NCBI RefSeq assembly: GCF_002797735.1 | Contig: NZ_PGFG01000001.1 | Coordinates: 1,054,001-1,118,000 of the forward strand | Direction: 5' to 3' | DNA length: 64,000 nucleotides | Source: Thermoflavifilum aggregans | GTDB lineage: Bacteria; Bacteroidota; Bacteroidia; Chitinophagales; Chitinophagaceae | Shown: piece by piece, positions 46,700 through 53,742 of the stretch | How positions within the stretch are numbered: position 1 is the first letter of the stretch | Layout: every line of letters starts with the position of its first letter | Position numbers and translations under genes: made by a program | Notes under the pieces: model-generated | Told to the model about the DNA's origin: nothing | What the model saw: only the letters and a program-made list of their open reading frames with translations | The model's database searches: none

Positions 46700-47497
46700 A
46701 TGAATATGTTTGCACGTAAAGTGGTTTTAGGTGTGGGATTGATGTTGATATCAAAACTTACAATAGCTCAGGTCATTGCTCTACCGGATTTTCAGGCACA
46801 GGCAGTGAAACAGGGTGTACAGCTACAGTGGACTATTCCCGCAGGTTTTCCGCATTTTGTGCGTATGGGTATACAACGTTCTGCAGATAGTTTGTATAAT
46901 TTTTCTACGATCGGATATGCTACTCCATTGAATACACATCATGTGCAGTTTACGGATAACCATCCACTTTCTGACAGTAGTTATTATAAATTGATTTTTG
47001 TGAAACCGGATGGCAGTTATTTTTTCAGCCAGACGATTTTATTCAACAGACAAATATTCAACATACAAACTGCATCCGTCATTTCACAGCAGGAGAAGCC
47101 AGCTTTATCTGCATCGTCCCAGAACAGCTCTGGAGTAAAGGATTCAGCTTCCAGCCGTCGTCCTCCGGCTTATCATCCATCGGTTTACGTGTTTACCAAT
47201 CCTTCGGGCAATATTACCTTATCTCTTCCTGATGCAGCACAACATGCTTATCATCTGGTTTTTTTTGATACTGCCGGCACGCGTGTGCTGGAAATACCAC
47301 GCATCAGCCAGTCACCACTTACGCTTGATAAATCGAATTTTCTGCATGCAGGTTGGTTTCAGTATGAATTATATGATGGAAATACACTCATGGAAAAATG
47401 GAAATTGTACGTACCGGATGATGTACGGGTGGATAGCGTCAATGATGCATCTCCTGTGCGGCAGACAAAGACACGGGCAAAACATCATCGTCGATAG
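46700..47497 (+). CDS. Secreted protein with FN3-like domain, function unknown
   Basis: A 265-residue exported protein; the signal peptide ends LTIAQ near residue 24. The next ~85 residues look like a fibronectin type III-like beta-sandwich (VQLQWTIPAGFPHFVRMGIQRSADSLYN, SDSSYYKLIFVKPDGSYFF). A Ser/Gln-rich linker leads to a C-terminal beta domain (SGNITLSLPDAAQHAYHLVFFDTAG, GWFQYELYDGNTLMEKWKLYV) that resembles sorting domains of Bacteroidota but lacks clear consensus. The last ~59 bp overlap lipB on the opposite strand. It may form a unit with the AcvB-like gene. Confidence 0.55.
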   Translation: MNMFARKVVLGVGLMLISKLTIAQVIALPDFQAQAVKQGVQLQWTIPAGFPHFVRMGIQRSADSLYNFSTIGYATPLNTHHVQFTDNHPLSDSSYYKLIFVKPDGSYFFSQTILFNRQIFNIQTASVISQQEKPALSASSQNSSGVKDSASSRRPPAYHPSVYVFTNPSGNITLSLPDAAQHAYHLVFFDTAGTRVLEIPRISQSPLTLDKSNFLHAGWFQYELYDGNTLMEKWKLYVPDDVRVDSVNDASPVRQTKTRAKHHRR

Positions 47498-48224
47498 CCT
47501 CACTTAGTCGTTTGCAGAAGTGCTTTAACCATTTGCTTTTTATTTCTGCGAGAGGAATTGCTTTACCTGTTTCCCGCTGCATGGAAGTTACCTGTTTGCC
47601 CTGAATTCCGCAGGGAATAATGTAATCGAAATAATGCAGATCCGTATTCACGTTCAATGCCAGGCCATGCATGGTAATCCATCGGCTGCAACGCACGCCC
47701 ATGGCGCAAATTTTCCGGGCACGATGGGAAATATCGGGATCTAGCCATACACCGGTTTCGCCGGGTGATCGGGTAGCTGAAATGCCATATTCCAGTAAAA
47801 GATCAATTACGGATTGCTCCAGCAAGCGCATGTATTTGCCAATATCCGTAAAACATTTTTCCAGATCCAGAATCGGATAAGCCACCAGCTGACCGGGCCC
47901 GTGAAACGTAATATCACCGCCCCGGTTGGTGTGAATATATTCAATTCCCATCTGGCGCAGATATTCCGGATGGGCCAGTAAATGGGATTCCCTGCCGTTT
48001 TTTCCAAGTGTAATGACAGGCAGATGTTCACACAGCAACACAAAATGCCGCGTATTGGCCTGCAAGGGTGAAGCGGTTGATTTGCCCTGAGCCAGCAGTT
48101 GTTTCTGGCTGGCATAGAATGCCATTTTGGCCTGCAGGTTCTCATGCAGCAATTGTTCCTGATAAGCCCATGCGTCGGTATAAGGAATCAACCCCAGATC
48201 CTGTACATAAATTGTTTGAGCCAT
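47439..48224 (-). CDS. lipB: Octanoyl-[ACP]:protein octanoyltransferase
   Basis: A 261-residue enzyme transferring octanoate from ACP to lipoyl domains. RGGDITFHGPGQLVAYPILDL (about 98-118), RKICAMGVRCSRWITMHG (conserved Lys) and YIIPCGIQGKQVTSM (catalytic Cys in PCG) are the three signatures. The internal region RHFVLLCEHLPVITLGKNG is usual. Two adjacent ATGs are possible; 48224 is preferred because a -7 box ends at 48229, which puts the start of transcription at about that ATG. No lipA gene adjoins. It overlaps the preceding convergent gene by 59 bp, a notable antisense overlap. Confidence 0.93.
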   Translation of the reverse strand: MAQTIYVQDLGLIPYTDAWAYQEQLLHENLQAKMAFYASQKQLLAQGKSTASPLQANTRHFVLLCEHLPVITLGKNGRESHLLAHPEYLRQMGIEYIHTNRGGDITFHGPGQLVAYPILDLEKCFTDIGKYMRLLEQSVIDLLLEYGISATRSPGETGVWLDPDISHRARKICAMGVRCSRWITMHGLALNVNTDLHYFDYIIPCGIQGKQVTSMQRETGKAIPLAEIKSKWLKHFCKRLSEAIDDDVLPVSLSAAQEMHH

Positions 48225-48228
48225 CATA

Positions 48229-48236
48229 CAAAGTTA
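48229..48236 (-). promoter_or_regulatory. -7 promoter box for lipB
   Basis: TAACTTTG on the minus strand, ending four bases before the second ATG of lipB. This predicts a leaderless or near-leaderless mRNA. Confidence 0.45.
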
Positions 48237-48260
48237 CATCAATCAGCAACCATCGTGGAC

Positions 48261-48716
48261 TTACAGTAAATAGTGAACACGGATCACAATGGTAGTATCG
48301 TGGCTGAGATAAAATGAAGCCGATGGAAAGGTAGGTTTCCCCCATAACATCTTTTTTCTGGTTGATATACCCACGCCTTCGGTGGGAATACCCAGCCAGT
48401 TCACATCGATGCGCCCATCTGCATCTTCATCATGCAACAATGCAACGGCATAAAAGCCTGCTGGCAGGCCTTGCCATACACCTTCCGGTTGCTGTGAAGC
48501 ATGCAAAGCAATCTTCATCTGGCGGAAACTTTTTTCGGGTTGATCGGGAAATCCCTCAGCCTGGTTGAAAAGCGACAACAGCAGCTGTCCTTTGTGATTG
48601 CGCAATCCTTCCACCTGAATACGCAATTGAAACTGGGCATGGACATGCAGATGAAGGCATAATCCTGAAAACAGCAACAGGCTTAGGTTTCTAAATTTTG
48701 CTCGTATATGCTGCAT
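48261..48716 (-). CDS. DUF2141-type secreted protein
   Basis: A 151-residue exported protein (signal ending LHVHAQ). The mature sequence has RIQVEGLRNHKGQLLLSLFNQAEGFPDQPEK and GVWQGLPAGFYAVALLHDEDADGRIDVNWLGIPTEGVG, both typical of DUF2141, a small beta-sandwich family of unknown function in Bacteroidota. The DEDADGRID segment looks like a calcium-binding loop. It lies 17 bp from the LuxE-like gene on the same strand and 25 bp upstream of the lipB promoter region. Confidence 0.78.
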   Translation of the reverse strand: MQHIRAKFRNLSLLLFSGLCLHLHVHAQFQLRIQVEGLRNHKGQLLLSLFNQAEGFPDQPEKSFRQMKIALHASQQPEGVWQGLPAGFYAVALLHDEDADGRIDVNWLGIPTEGVGISTRKKMLWGKPTFPSASFYLSHDTTIVIRVHYLL

Positions 48717-48733
48717 AATTAATTATGGAAGTA

Positions 48734-49723
48734 TTAAGCTACAAGCAAATTACAGCCCCGCCATTCACTTGCATCCAGCCTGCCCAGCACTTCAAAACTG
48801 CCATCGGCATATACCCGGCCTACATCTTCCGTAGCAAGAAATGCGCATGAATGCACATTGGCCAAATCAATAATATTCAAAACTCCCTGCCCTTCGAGTC
48901 TGACATCCATCGGATCATAGCTATCGCGCACCAGCACCCGCATCCAGGGTGGACAGGCAAATCGTCCTTTGCAACGCGCATAGGCCTGCGACAGTAATTC
49001 AGCCATGCCATATTCAGCATGGATGCAATCTACCTGAAACGCCTTTTGCAGCATTTCGTGCACTTCTTCCCGGATCATTTCCCTGCGTCGTCCTTTCATG
49101 CCACCTGTTTCCATGACAATGGTATGCCGCAGGGGCATGGGATATTGCGCAGCAAAGTCGAGCAAGGCATAGGTTACGCCTAACAGGATCGTAGGTTGTT
49201 GACGGGCTTCCAGATCCCGAAGCTTGTGGGACAAGGCTTCCGTATCAGTGAGATAAAACCCGTTTTCCGGATGCTGGCTTAGATCCATCCATTCCCGCAC
49301 CATAAAAATCAGCGAAGAATGAGGTCGCTCCAGATAATGTGGCAGAAGGCCCAGAATTGCATACTGGTCAAGCGGGCCGTAAAATTGCTGGAAACCTTTT
49401 ACCAGGCTTTTTCGATATAATTCCGGATCCCTCACATAATGCCGGCTGGGGGTAAGTCCGGTGGTGGTGCTGCTTTCAAAGTAACAGGCTGGCAGCGGAT
49501 CGGTTTCATCCGTAACGGCGTGGTATTTGAACGAAGCTACCGGCAAAAAAGGAATATCGGTTAGTTGCTTTACTTCTTGGGGATTGATGTGCAGATGATC
49601 CACAAAAGTTCGATAGACGCTGACAGCATGATATTGGTAGTGAAACAGTTCTATGGCTTTTGCCTCAAATGTTTCCGACGATACTGAAAAAAGTTGCGCT
49701 TTAAAATCTTTTATGGAAAACAT
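48734..49723 (-). CDS. LuxE/PaaK-like acyl-protein synthetase
   Basis: A 329-residue protein of the LuxE acyl-protein synthetase family (ANL superfamily relative). Motifs: TDIPFLPVASFKYHAV, ESSTTTGLTPSRHYVRD (the Ser/Thr/Gly phosphate loop), ETGGMKGRRREMIREEVHEML and HAEYGMAELLSQAYARC, followed by TEDVGRVYADGSFEVLGR. LuxE activates fatty acids for reduction in luminous bacteria; the distant relatives in non-luminous Bacteroidota have no assigned substrate. No luxC/luxD-like reductase adjoins it. It is upstream of the DUF2141 gene and divergent from a small lipoprotein gene. Confidence 0.75.
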   Translation of the reverse strand: MFSIKDFKAQLFSVSSETFEAKAIELFHYQYHAVSVYRTFVDHLHINPQEVKQLTDIPFLPVASFKYHAVTDETDPLPACYFESSTTTGLTPSRHYVRDPELYRKSLVKGFQQFYGPLDQYAILGLLPHYLERPHSSLIFMVREWMDLSQHPENGFYLTDTEALSHKLRDLEARQQPTILLGVTYALLDFAAQYPMPLRHTIVMETGGMKGRRREMIREEVHEMLQKAFQVDCIHAEYGMAELLSQAYARCKGRFACPPWMRVLVRDSYDPMDVRLEGQGVLNIIDLANVHSCAFLATEDVGRVYADGSFEVLGRLDASEWRGCNLLVA

Positions 49724-49744
49724 CGTTTAAATAGCTGAACCCTT

Positions 49745-49752
49745 TAAATTTG
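49745..49752 (+). promoter_or_regulatory. -7 promoter box for the small lipoprotein gene
   Basis: TAAATTTG, ending only four bases before ATG 49757. A leaderless transcript is implied if it is functional. Confidence 0.45.
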
Positions 49753-49756
49753 TTTT

Positions 49757-50203
49757 ATGATGATTCGTCTCATTGTCATTGTGGTACTGGCAGGTTTGTT
49801 GTTTACGGCTTGCAGTAAAAATCATGGTTTTCCCTCAACTCCGCAAATTACATTAGAATCCGTGAATCCGCTGGAGCTGGGCAACGGTGAAACCTTGCAG
49901 ATTGTACTGGATTTCAAGGATGCTGAAGGCGATATCCAGGATTCCGTATTTGTGCGGGAAGACGTAGGCTATGATTATTATGACATTTTTTATCCCATGC
50001 CGGGCGACATTCCCAAACAAAGAAACATGCAGGGACAGATTATTTTAAGCCTGCCGTATGGTTCGGGTGCGGGAGGTTTTGCCGTGGCTGCACCGCGCCG
50101 GCCCAATTTGCCGGATACCGCCATCTTTTACATTTACATCAAAGACCTGCAGGGGCATATCAGCGATACGGTGAAAACCCCTCCGGTGATTGTACAACCC
50201 TGA
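49757..50203 (+). CDS. Small lipoprotein of unknown function
   Basis: A 148-residue lipoprotein: lipobox LLFTACSKN places the modified Cys at residue 20. The rest is beta-rich (QITLESVNPLELGNGETLQIVLDFKDAEGDIQ), with GETLQIVLDFKDAEGDI resembling the calcium-binding strand of cadherin-like or Ig-like repeats, and ends in KDLQGHISDTVKTPPVIVQP. I do not recognise a defined family. It is divergent from the LuxE-like gene and ends 27 bp before the uxuA stop. Confidence 0.65.
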   Translation: MMIRLIVIVVLAGLLFTACSKNHGFPSTPQITLESVNPLELGNGETLQIVLDFKDAEGDIQDSVFVREDVGYDYYDIFYPMPGDIPKQRNMQGQIILSLPYGSGAGGFAVAAPRRPNLPDTAIFYIYIKDLQGHISDTVKTPPVIVQP

Positions 50204-50230
50204 TGCAATATTTCTCTGAAGGCAGGGATA

Positions 50231-51406
50231 TTAATTTTCCATCATGCGCTGAATCCCCATTTCCAGGCCGCGCAGTTCAGCCAGCCCTCTTAATCTTCCG
50301 ATTGCAGAATAACCCGGATAGGTTTTTTTATGCAGGTCATCCAGCATTTGGTGGCCGTGGTCGGGCCGCATGGGTATGGCACGCTGGCGTTGCCGCATAA
50401 GCTTCACCACCTCATACATGATGGCAAACATATCGGTATCCCCATCCAGGTGGTCGGCCTCATAAAAATTTCCAGGGCTTTGGCGTTTCACGTTGCGCAG
50501 ATGAAGAAAATGAATGGATGATCCGAATTCCTTCACCATTGCCGGTAAATCATTATCAGCCCTTGCTCCCAAAGAACCCGTACAAAAGCAGAGGCCGTTG
50601 GAGGGAGCAGGAGCGGCCTGCAACAGAGCCCGAAGATGATCGGCAGTGCTTACAATGCGCGGCAAACCCAGCAGAGGCCAGGGTGGGTCATCAGGATGAA
50701 TGGCTAGGTGAATCTGCAGTTCTTCTGCAACCGGCACAATTTCCCGGAGAAAATCAAACAGATGCTGTTGCAGCTCGCTTTCCTTCATACCCGCATAAGC
50801 TTCCAGCGCCTGGAGGATTTCGTCGCGGGTAAAATGGCCTTCACTTCCGGGAAGCCCCAGCAAGGCGTTGTGGTATAACGTCTCTTTTTCCTTGTCGCTC
50901 ATCTGTTGAAACCGTTGTTCGGCCTGTGCAATTTCATCGGGTGTATAATCTGATTCGGCATGGGGACGCTTGAGTAAAAACAAATCAAAAGCAATGAAGG
51001 CCAATCGTTCGAACCTAAGAGCCAGACTACGATCCGGCATGGGATAAGCGATATCGGTACGCATCCAGTCGAGTACCGGCATAAAATTGTAAGTCACCAC
51101 ACGAACTCCGCAGGCAGCCAGGTTGCGCAGGCTGTCTTTGTAATGGGCAATATAATGGTGGTAATTACCGGTTTGCCTTTTGATATCTTCGTGTACTGGC
51201 AAGCTTTCTACTACTTCCCAATTCATACCGGCGGCTGCAATTTCCCGCTGGCGCTTTTGAATCTCTTCCACCGGCCAGACTTCTCCAACCGGAATATGAT
51301 GAAGTGCAGTGACCACGCCGCTGCAGCCAGCCTGGCGGATATCCCATAGGCTGACGGGATCTTTGGGCCCATACCAGCGCATGCATTGAATCAGATGATA
51401 AGCCAT
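50231..51406 (-). CDS. uxuA: Mannonate dehydratase
   Basis: About 391 residues. It dehydrates D-mannonate to KDG, the glucuronate branch equivalent of Uxa[55 protein letters not shown]-type (here [21 protein letters not shown]), [13 protein letters not shown] and [13 protein letters not shown] are all close to E. coli UxuA, including the metal-binding His and Cys. The start at 51406 ([14 protein letters not shown]) is chosen because family proteins begin only a few residues before RWYGP; the frame extends 17 codons upstream. It lies 35 kb from the uxa/kdu operon, adjacent to the tRNA-Arg repeat locus. No uxuB is in the window. Confidence 0.94.
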   Translation of the reverse strand: MAYHLIQCMRWYGPKDPVSLWDIRQAGCSGVVTALHHIPVGEVWPVEEIQKRQREIAAAGMNWEVVESLPVHEDIKRQTGNYHHYIAHYKDSLRNLAACGVRVVTYNFMPVLDWMRTDIAYPMPDRSLALRFERLAFIAFDLFLLKRPHAESDYTPDEIAQAEQRFQQMSDKEKETLYHNALLGLPGSEGHFTRDEILQALEAYAGMKESELQQHLFDFLREIVPVAEELQIHLAIHPDDPPWPLLGLPRIVSTADHLRALLQAAPAPSNGLCFCTGSLGARADNDLPAMVKEFGSSIHFLHLRNVKRQSPGNFYEADHLDGDTDMFAIMYEVVKLMRQRQRAIPMRPDHGHQMLDDLHKKTYPGYSAIGRLRGLAELRGLEMGIQRMMEN

Positions 51407-51550
51407 GGCAACAAGATGTTTGAGGCCTGCAAAATACGCATGAAAGCCGAATTCCATGTTCCGGAGTTCAGGAAAAATTGTGTAGTTTGCAGCGTCATTT
51501 CAATAATAATCAAGTAGGAAACCCGGCTGATTGAAATAACCTCAGGCAGG

Positions 51551-51758
51551 ATGTAGGTATGAGCGGGGATGTAGAACGTCGTTTGTCAGAGCATAATCGG
51601 GGACAGACGCGATCGACGCGTGCATATAGGCCATGGGAGTTGATTTGGGTGGAGGGGTATGATACACGGTCAGCTGCACGTGAGCGGGAGAAGTATTTGA
51701 AGAGTGGGGTAGGGAAGGAGTGGATAAAACGAAAATGGTCCGGTAGCTCAGCTGGATA
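51551..51758 (+). repeat. Direct repeat, copy 1 (GIY-YIG 3' part plus tRNA 5' part)
   Basis: 208 bp that I read as identical, base by base, to 51873-52080 (offset 322). After position 51758 the copies differ by a 20-bp palindrome inserted here, then agree again for 18 bp before diverging. The identity implies a recent duplication or gene conversion. Confidence 0.9.
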
Positions 51759-51795
51759 CCTGCCTGCCGGCAGGCAGGGAGCAACAGCCTTCTAA
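51552..51795 (+). pseudogene. Truncated GIY-YIG nuclease copy
   Basis: This is the 3' two-thirds of the nuclease gene at 51806-52081: it lacks the codons for the first ~23 residues, including the YVYVL strand of the GIY-YIG motif, so the fold cannot form. In the intact copy the stop TAG comes from the tRNA; here the palindrome replaces it and the frame reads on through LPAGRQG to a TAA at 51793-51795. An internal ATG at 51559 could make a 78-residue product, but it would be inactive. Confidence 0.75.
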
Positions 51796-51808
51796 GGTGT
51801 AGGTCATG
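51737..51808 (+). pseudogene. Broken tRNA-Arg copy
   Basis: Bases 51737-51758 equal the first 22 bases of the intact tRNA-Arg. Then comes a 20-bp palindrome and 30 bases corresponding to tRNA positions 23-52 with two substitutions: C to G in the 3' strand of the anticodon stem and G to A in the variable loop. It ends at GGTCATG and lacks the T arm and acceptor 3' strand, so it cannot be a working tRNA. Confidence 0.85.
51759..51778. repeat. Perfect 20-bp palindrome in the D-loop of the broken tRNA
   Basis: CCTGCCTGCC followed by its exact reverse complement GGCAGGCAGG. Relative to the intact tRNA it is a clean insertion between GGATA and GAGC. GC-rich palindromes of this kind, which encode LPAGRQ or PACRQAG when inside genes, are dispersed in several Bacteroidota genomes as far as I recall. 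No other full copy is in this window. Confidence 0.85.
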
Positions 51809-52081
51809 AAAAAAGAGGAGAGGAGCCGATATCAAGTATATGTATTGAGGAGCAGGAAGGATGGCCGGTTTTATGTAGGTATGAGCGGGGATGTAGAACG
51901 TCGTTTGTCAGAGCATAATCGGGGACAGACGCGATCGACGCGTGCATATAGGCCATGGGAGTTGATTTGGGTGGAGGGGTATGATACACGGTCAGCTGCA
52001 CGTGAGCGGGAGAAGTATTTGAAGAGTGGGGTAGGGAAGGAGTGGATAAAACGAAAATGGTCCGGTAGCTCAGCTGGATAG
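51806..52081 (+). CDS. GIY-YIG nuclease-domain protein embedded in a tRNA-Arg locus
   Basis: A 91-residue single-domain protein. The GIY-YIG core is VYVL (11-14) and YVG (23-25), the conserved Arg lies in VERRLSEHN (30-38), and the metal-binding Glu in EREKYLKSGVGKEWIKR (67-83). The family includes the YhbQ/UPF0213 type, of mostly unknown role, and the catalytic module of homing enzymes. The ATG is the ATG of GGTCATG in the broken tRNA copy, while the last seven codons (W85 to G91) and the TAG stop lie in the intact tRNA-Arg. The gene is thus framed by tRNA sequence on both ends. Codons 23-91 overlap the direct repeat. Cleavage of tRNA-like DNA is a guess. Confidence 0.8.
   Translation: MKKEERSRYQVYVLRSRKDGRFYVGMSGDVERRLSEHNRGQTRSTRAYRPWELIWVEGYDTRSAAREREKYLKSGVGKEWIKRKWSGSSAG
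51873..52080 (+). repeat. Direct repeat, copy 2
   Basis: The intact partner of the 208-bp repeat at 51551-51758. It runs from codon 23 of the GIY-YIG gene into the D-loop of the functional tRNA-Arg. Confidence 0.9.
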
Positions 52082-52132
52082 AGCAACAGCCTTCTAAGCT
52101 GTGGGTCATGCGTTCGAATCGCATCCGGATCA
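52059..52132 (+). tRNA. tRNA-Arg (anticodon UCU)
   Basis: A 74-nt cloverleaf: acceptor GGTCCGG / CCGGATC (one G-U pair), D stem GCTC/GAGC, anticodon stem ACAGC/GCTGT with loop CTTCTAA (anticodon TCT at 52093-52095), variable GGGTC, T stem ATGCG/CGCAT with loop TTCGAAT, discriminator A. CCA is not encoded. It reads AGA codons. The first 23 bases also encode the C-terminus and stop of the GIY-YIG protein. It ends 9 bp before the cutC stop. Confidence 0.97.
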
Positions 52133-52141
52133 CAGTTGTTT

Positions 52142-52891
52142 TTACTCTGAGCGGGTTTGTTTTTGGGTGTACTCCCTCAGCAATGTTTTCATTCGTTTGA
52201 TTTCTTCGCCGTTGATGAGGATATCCGATAATGCGAAGGGCGCAGATCCAGGAAAAACAGCCGGCATAGGAACAGAAGCTCCGCTGTGGAAATAGCGAAG
52301 ATGAGTACGTGTAAGCAACTCCTGCAGTTGAGGATAGCGGATACCTCCGGCTGCAATGAGTTGTATTCTTCCTCCAGCCAGTTCGTCCAGTTGTACCAAC
52401 AAATCTATTCCGTCAACAGCCCGGACCTGCTGTCCGGATGTAAGTATGTATTGGAATCCGGCATCTACGAGCTCTTCAAGCGCCCGGCGGGGATCCGGGC
52501 ACAGGTCAAATGCTCTGTGAAAGGTTGTTTCCATAGGCCAGGCCAGTTCCACCAACCTCCTGCATCTGTTCACATCTATTTCACCATTTTCCTTTAATAT
52601 CCCAAAAACCACACCTTCACAACCCAGGTTTTTGCAGAGCGCTATATCTGTTTGCATAATGGCAAACTCTTCCTCGTCATAGCAAAAATCTCCGCCCCGC
52701 GGGCGTATCATCACATATAGCGGAATCTGAAGACGCGCTTTCACTTGTTTGATTGTACCGGCTGAAGGGGTAGTTCCACCGGCATGCAGGTTTTCGCAAA
52801 GTTCAATCCGGTCGGCTCCGGCCTGCTCAGCTATCCGGGCAGCATGAAAACAATTTACGCATGCTTCCAGTTGAAAAGAAAGATTTTCCAT
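52142..52891 (-). CDS. cutC: CutC-family protein (copper homeostasis)
   Basis: A 249-residue TIM-barrel protein. LEACVNCFHAARIAEQAGADRIELCENLHAGGTTPS-type start (here LEACVNCFHAARIAEQAG), PLYVMIRPRGGDFCYDEEEF, FHRAFDLCPDPRRALEEL and ILTSGQ are the conserved segments. The family was linked to copper tolerance, but its biochemical role is unsettled; a cytosolic function is expected, as no signal peptide is present. Start ATG 52891 (MENLSFQLEACVN) is preferred over 52954. It lies downstream of tRNA-Arg on the opposite strand and is divergent from the SDR gene. Confidence 0.9.
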   Translation of the reverse strand: MENLSFQLEACVNCFHAARIAEQAGADRIELCENLHAGGTTPSAGTIKQVKARLQIPLYVMIRPRGGDFCYDEEEFAIMQTDIALCKNLGCEGVVFGILKENGEIDVNRCRRLVELAWPMETTFHRAFDLCPDPRRALEELVDAGFQYILTSGQQVRAVDGIDLLVQLDELAGGRIQLIAAGGIRYPQLQELLTRTHLRYFHSGASVPMPAVFPGSAPFALSDILINGEEIKRMKTLLREYTQKQTRSE

Positions 52892-53026
52892 GATCTGAGG
52901 GAATGCAGTAAGTATTTTGTGCTTGTCAGATAAAACGAAATTACAGGAAACCATCCAGGTGATGTAATTTTAATGGATCGCTCAGCATGTGCATCATCGG
53001 ATTTTTCAACCACAATACATTGTTGC

Positions 53027-53716
53027 ATGGCAAGCTTATTGATTACCGGTGCTTCCGGCGGATTGGGACCTGCAGTAGTTGACCGGCTTCTCAGGGATGG
53101 GTGGTCACTGAGTGTGGCTGTACACAATTCGCAATCTGCGGAAAAATTGCAAAGTCAATTTTCAGGTTCAGCCCTGGAGATTCATCAGGTGGATATTACC
53201 CGGCGTGATCAGGTAAGAAAATGGGTACAATCTTCCCATCAAATCTATGGCTTGGTGCATCTGGCCGGGGGATTTCGCGGAGCTTCCCAGCTCTCCGATG
53301 CACAAGAGGCAGATTTTGAATTTTTATTTGGCTTGCATGCCCGGGCTACTTTTTATTTACTGGCGGAAATTTTACCCATACTGAAACAAAAAGGCGAAGG
53401 AGCGATTGTTACCATAGCAGCCCGGACAGCTATCAGGCCGGGCAAGGAGGCTGCTTTGTATGCTGCCAGCAAGGCTGCTGAACTAACCCTTACACTGGCT
53501 GCCGCAGAAGAAGGCCGACCCTTTCAGGTGCGGGCCAATTGCATTTTACCTGCCGTTATTCGTACACCTGCCAATATGCAGGGCGCTTCTGAAAAAGAAA
53601 TAGCCAAATGGACAGATCCGCAGGATATAGCCGAGCTAATTGCCTTTCTGGTTTCTGATCGCGCCAAATCCATTACAGGCACAACATTCCCCATGTACGG
53701 AGGAATATCAGCCTGA
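53027..53716 (+). CDS. Short-chain dehydrogenase/reductase
   Basis: A 229-residue SDR. The NAD(P)-binding motif is LITGASGGLGPAVVDRLL (about 4-21) and the catalytic YAASKAAEL has Tyr and Lys; GAIVTIAARTA holds a region where Ser is usual in the catalytic triad but Ala-Arg is seen, a possible departure. The C-terminus SITGTTFPMYGGISA resembles the substrate-loop region. Substrate is unknown; generic SDRs near CutC have no shared pathway. ATG 53027 gives the normal N-terminus; an upstream frame of 18 codons has no homology. Confidence 0.8.
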   Translation: MASLLITGASGGLGPAVVDRLLRDGWSLSVAVHNSQSAEKLQSQFSGSALEIHQVDITRRDQVRKWVQSSHQIYGLVHLAGGFRGASQLSDAQEADFEFLFGLHARATFYLLAEILPILKQKGEGAIVTIAARTAIRPGKEAALYAASKAAELTLTLAAAEEGRPFQVRANCILPAVIRTPANMQGASEKEIAKWTDPQDIAELIAFLVSDRAKSITGTTFPMYGGISA

Positions 53717-53742
53717 AGAAATAGGCTTACGCCTTTGTATGA

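Noticed and set aside
51737-51808. Upstream tRNA copy as a second functional tRNA, perhaps with an intron
   Set aside because: It lacks the T arm and the 3' acceptor strand, and the insertion is in the D-loop rather than at an intron position.
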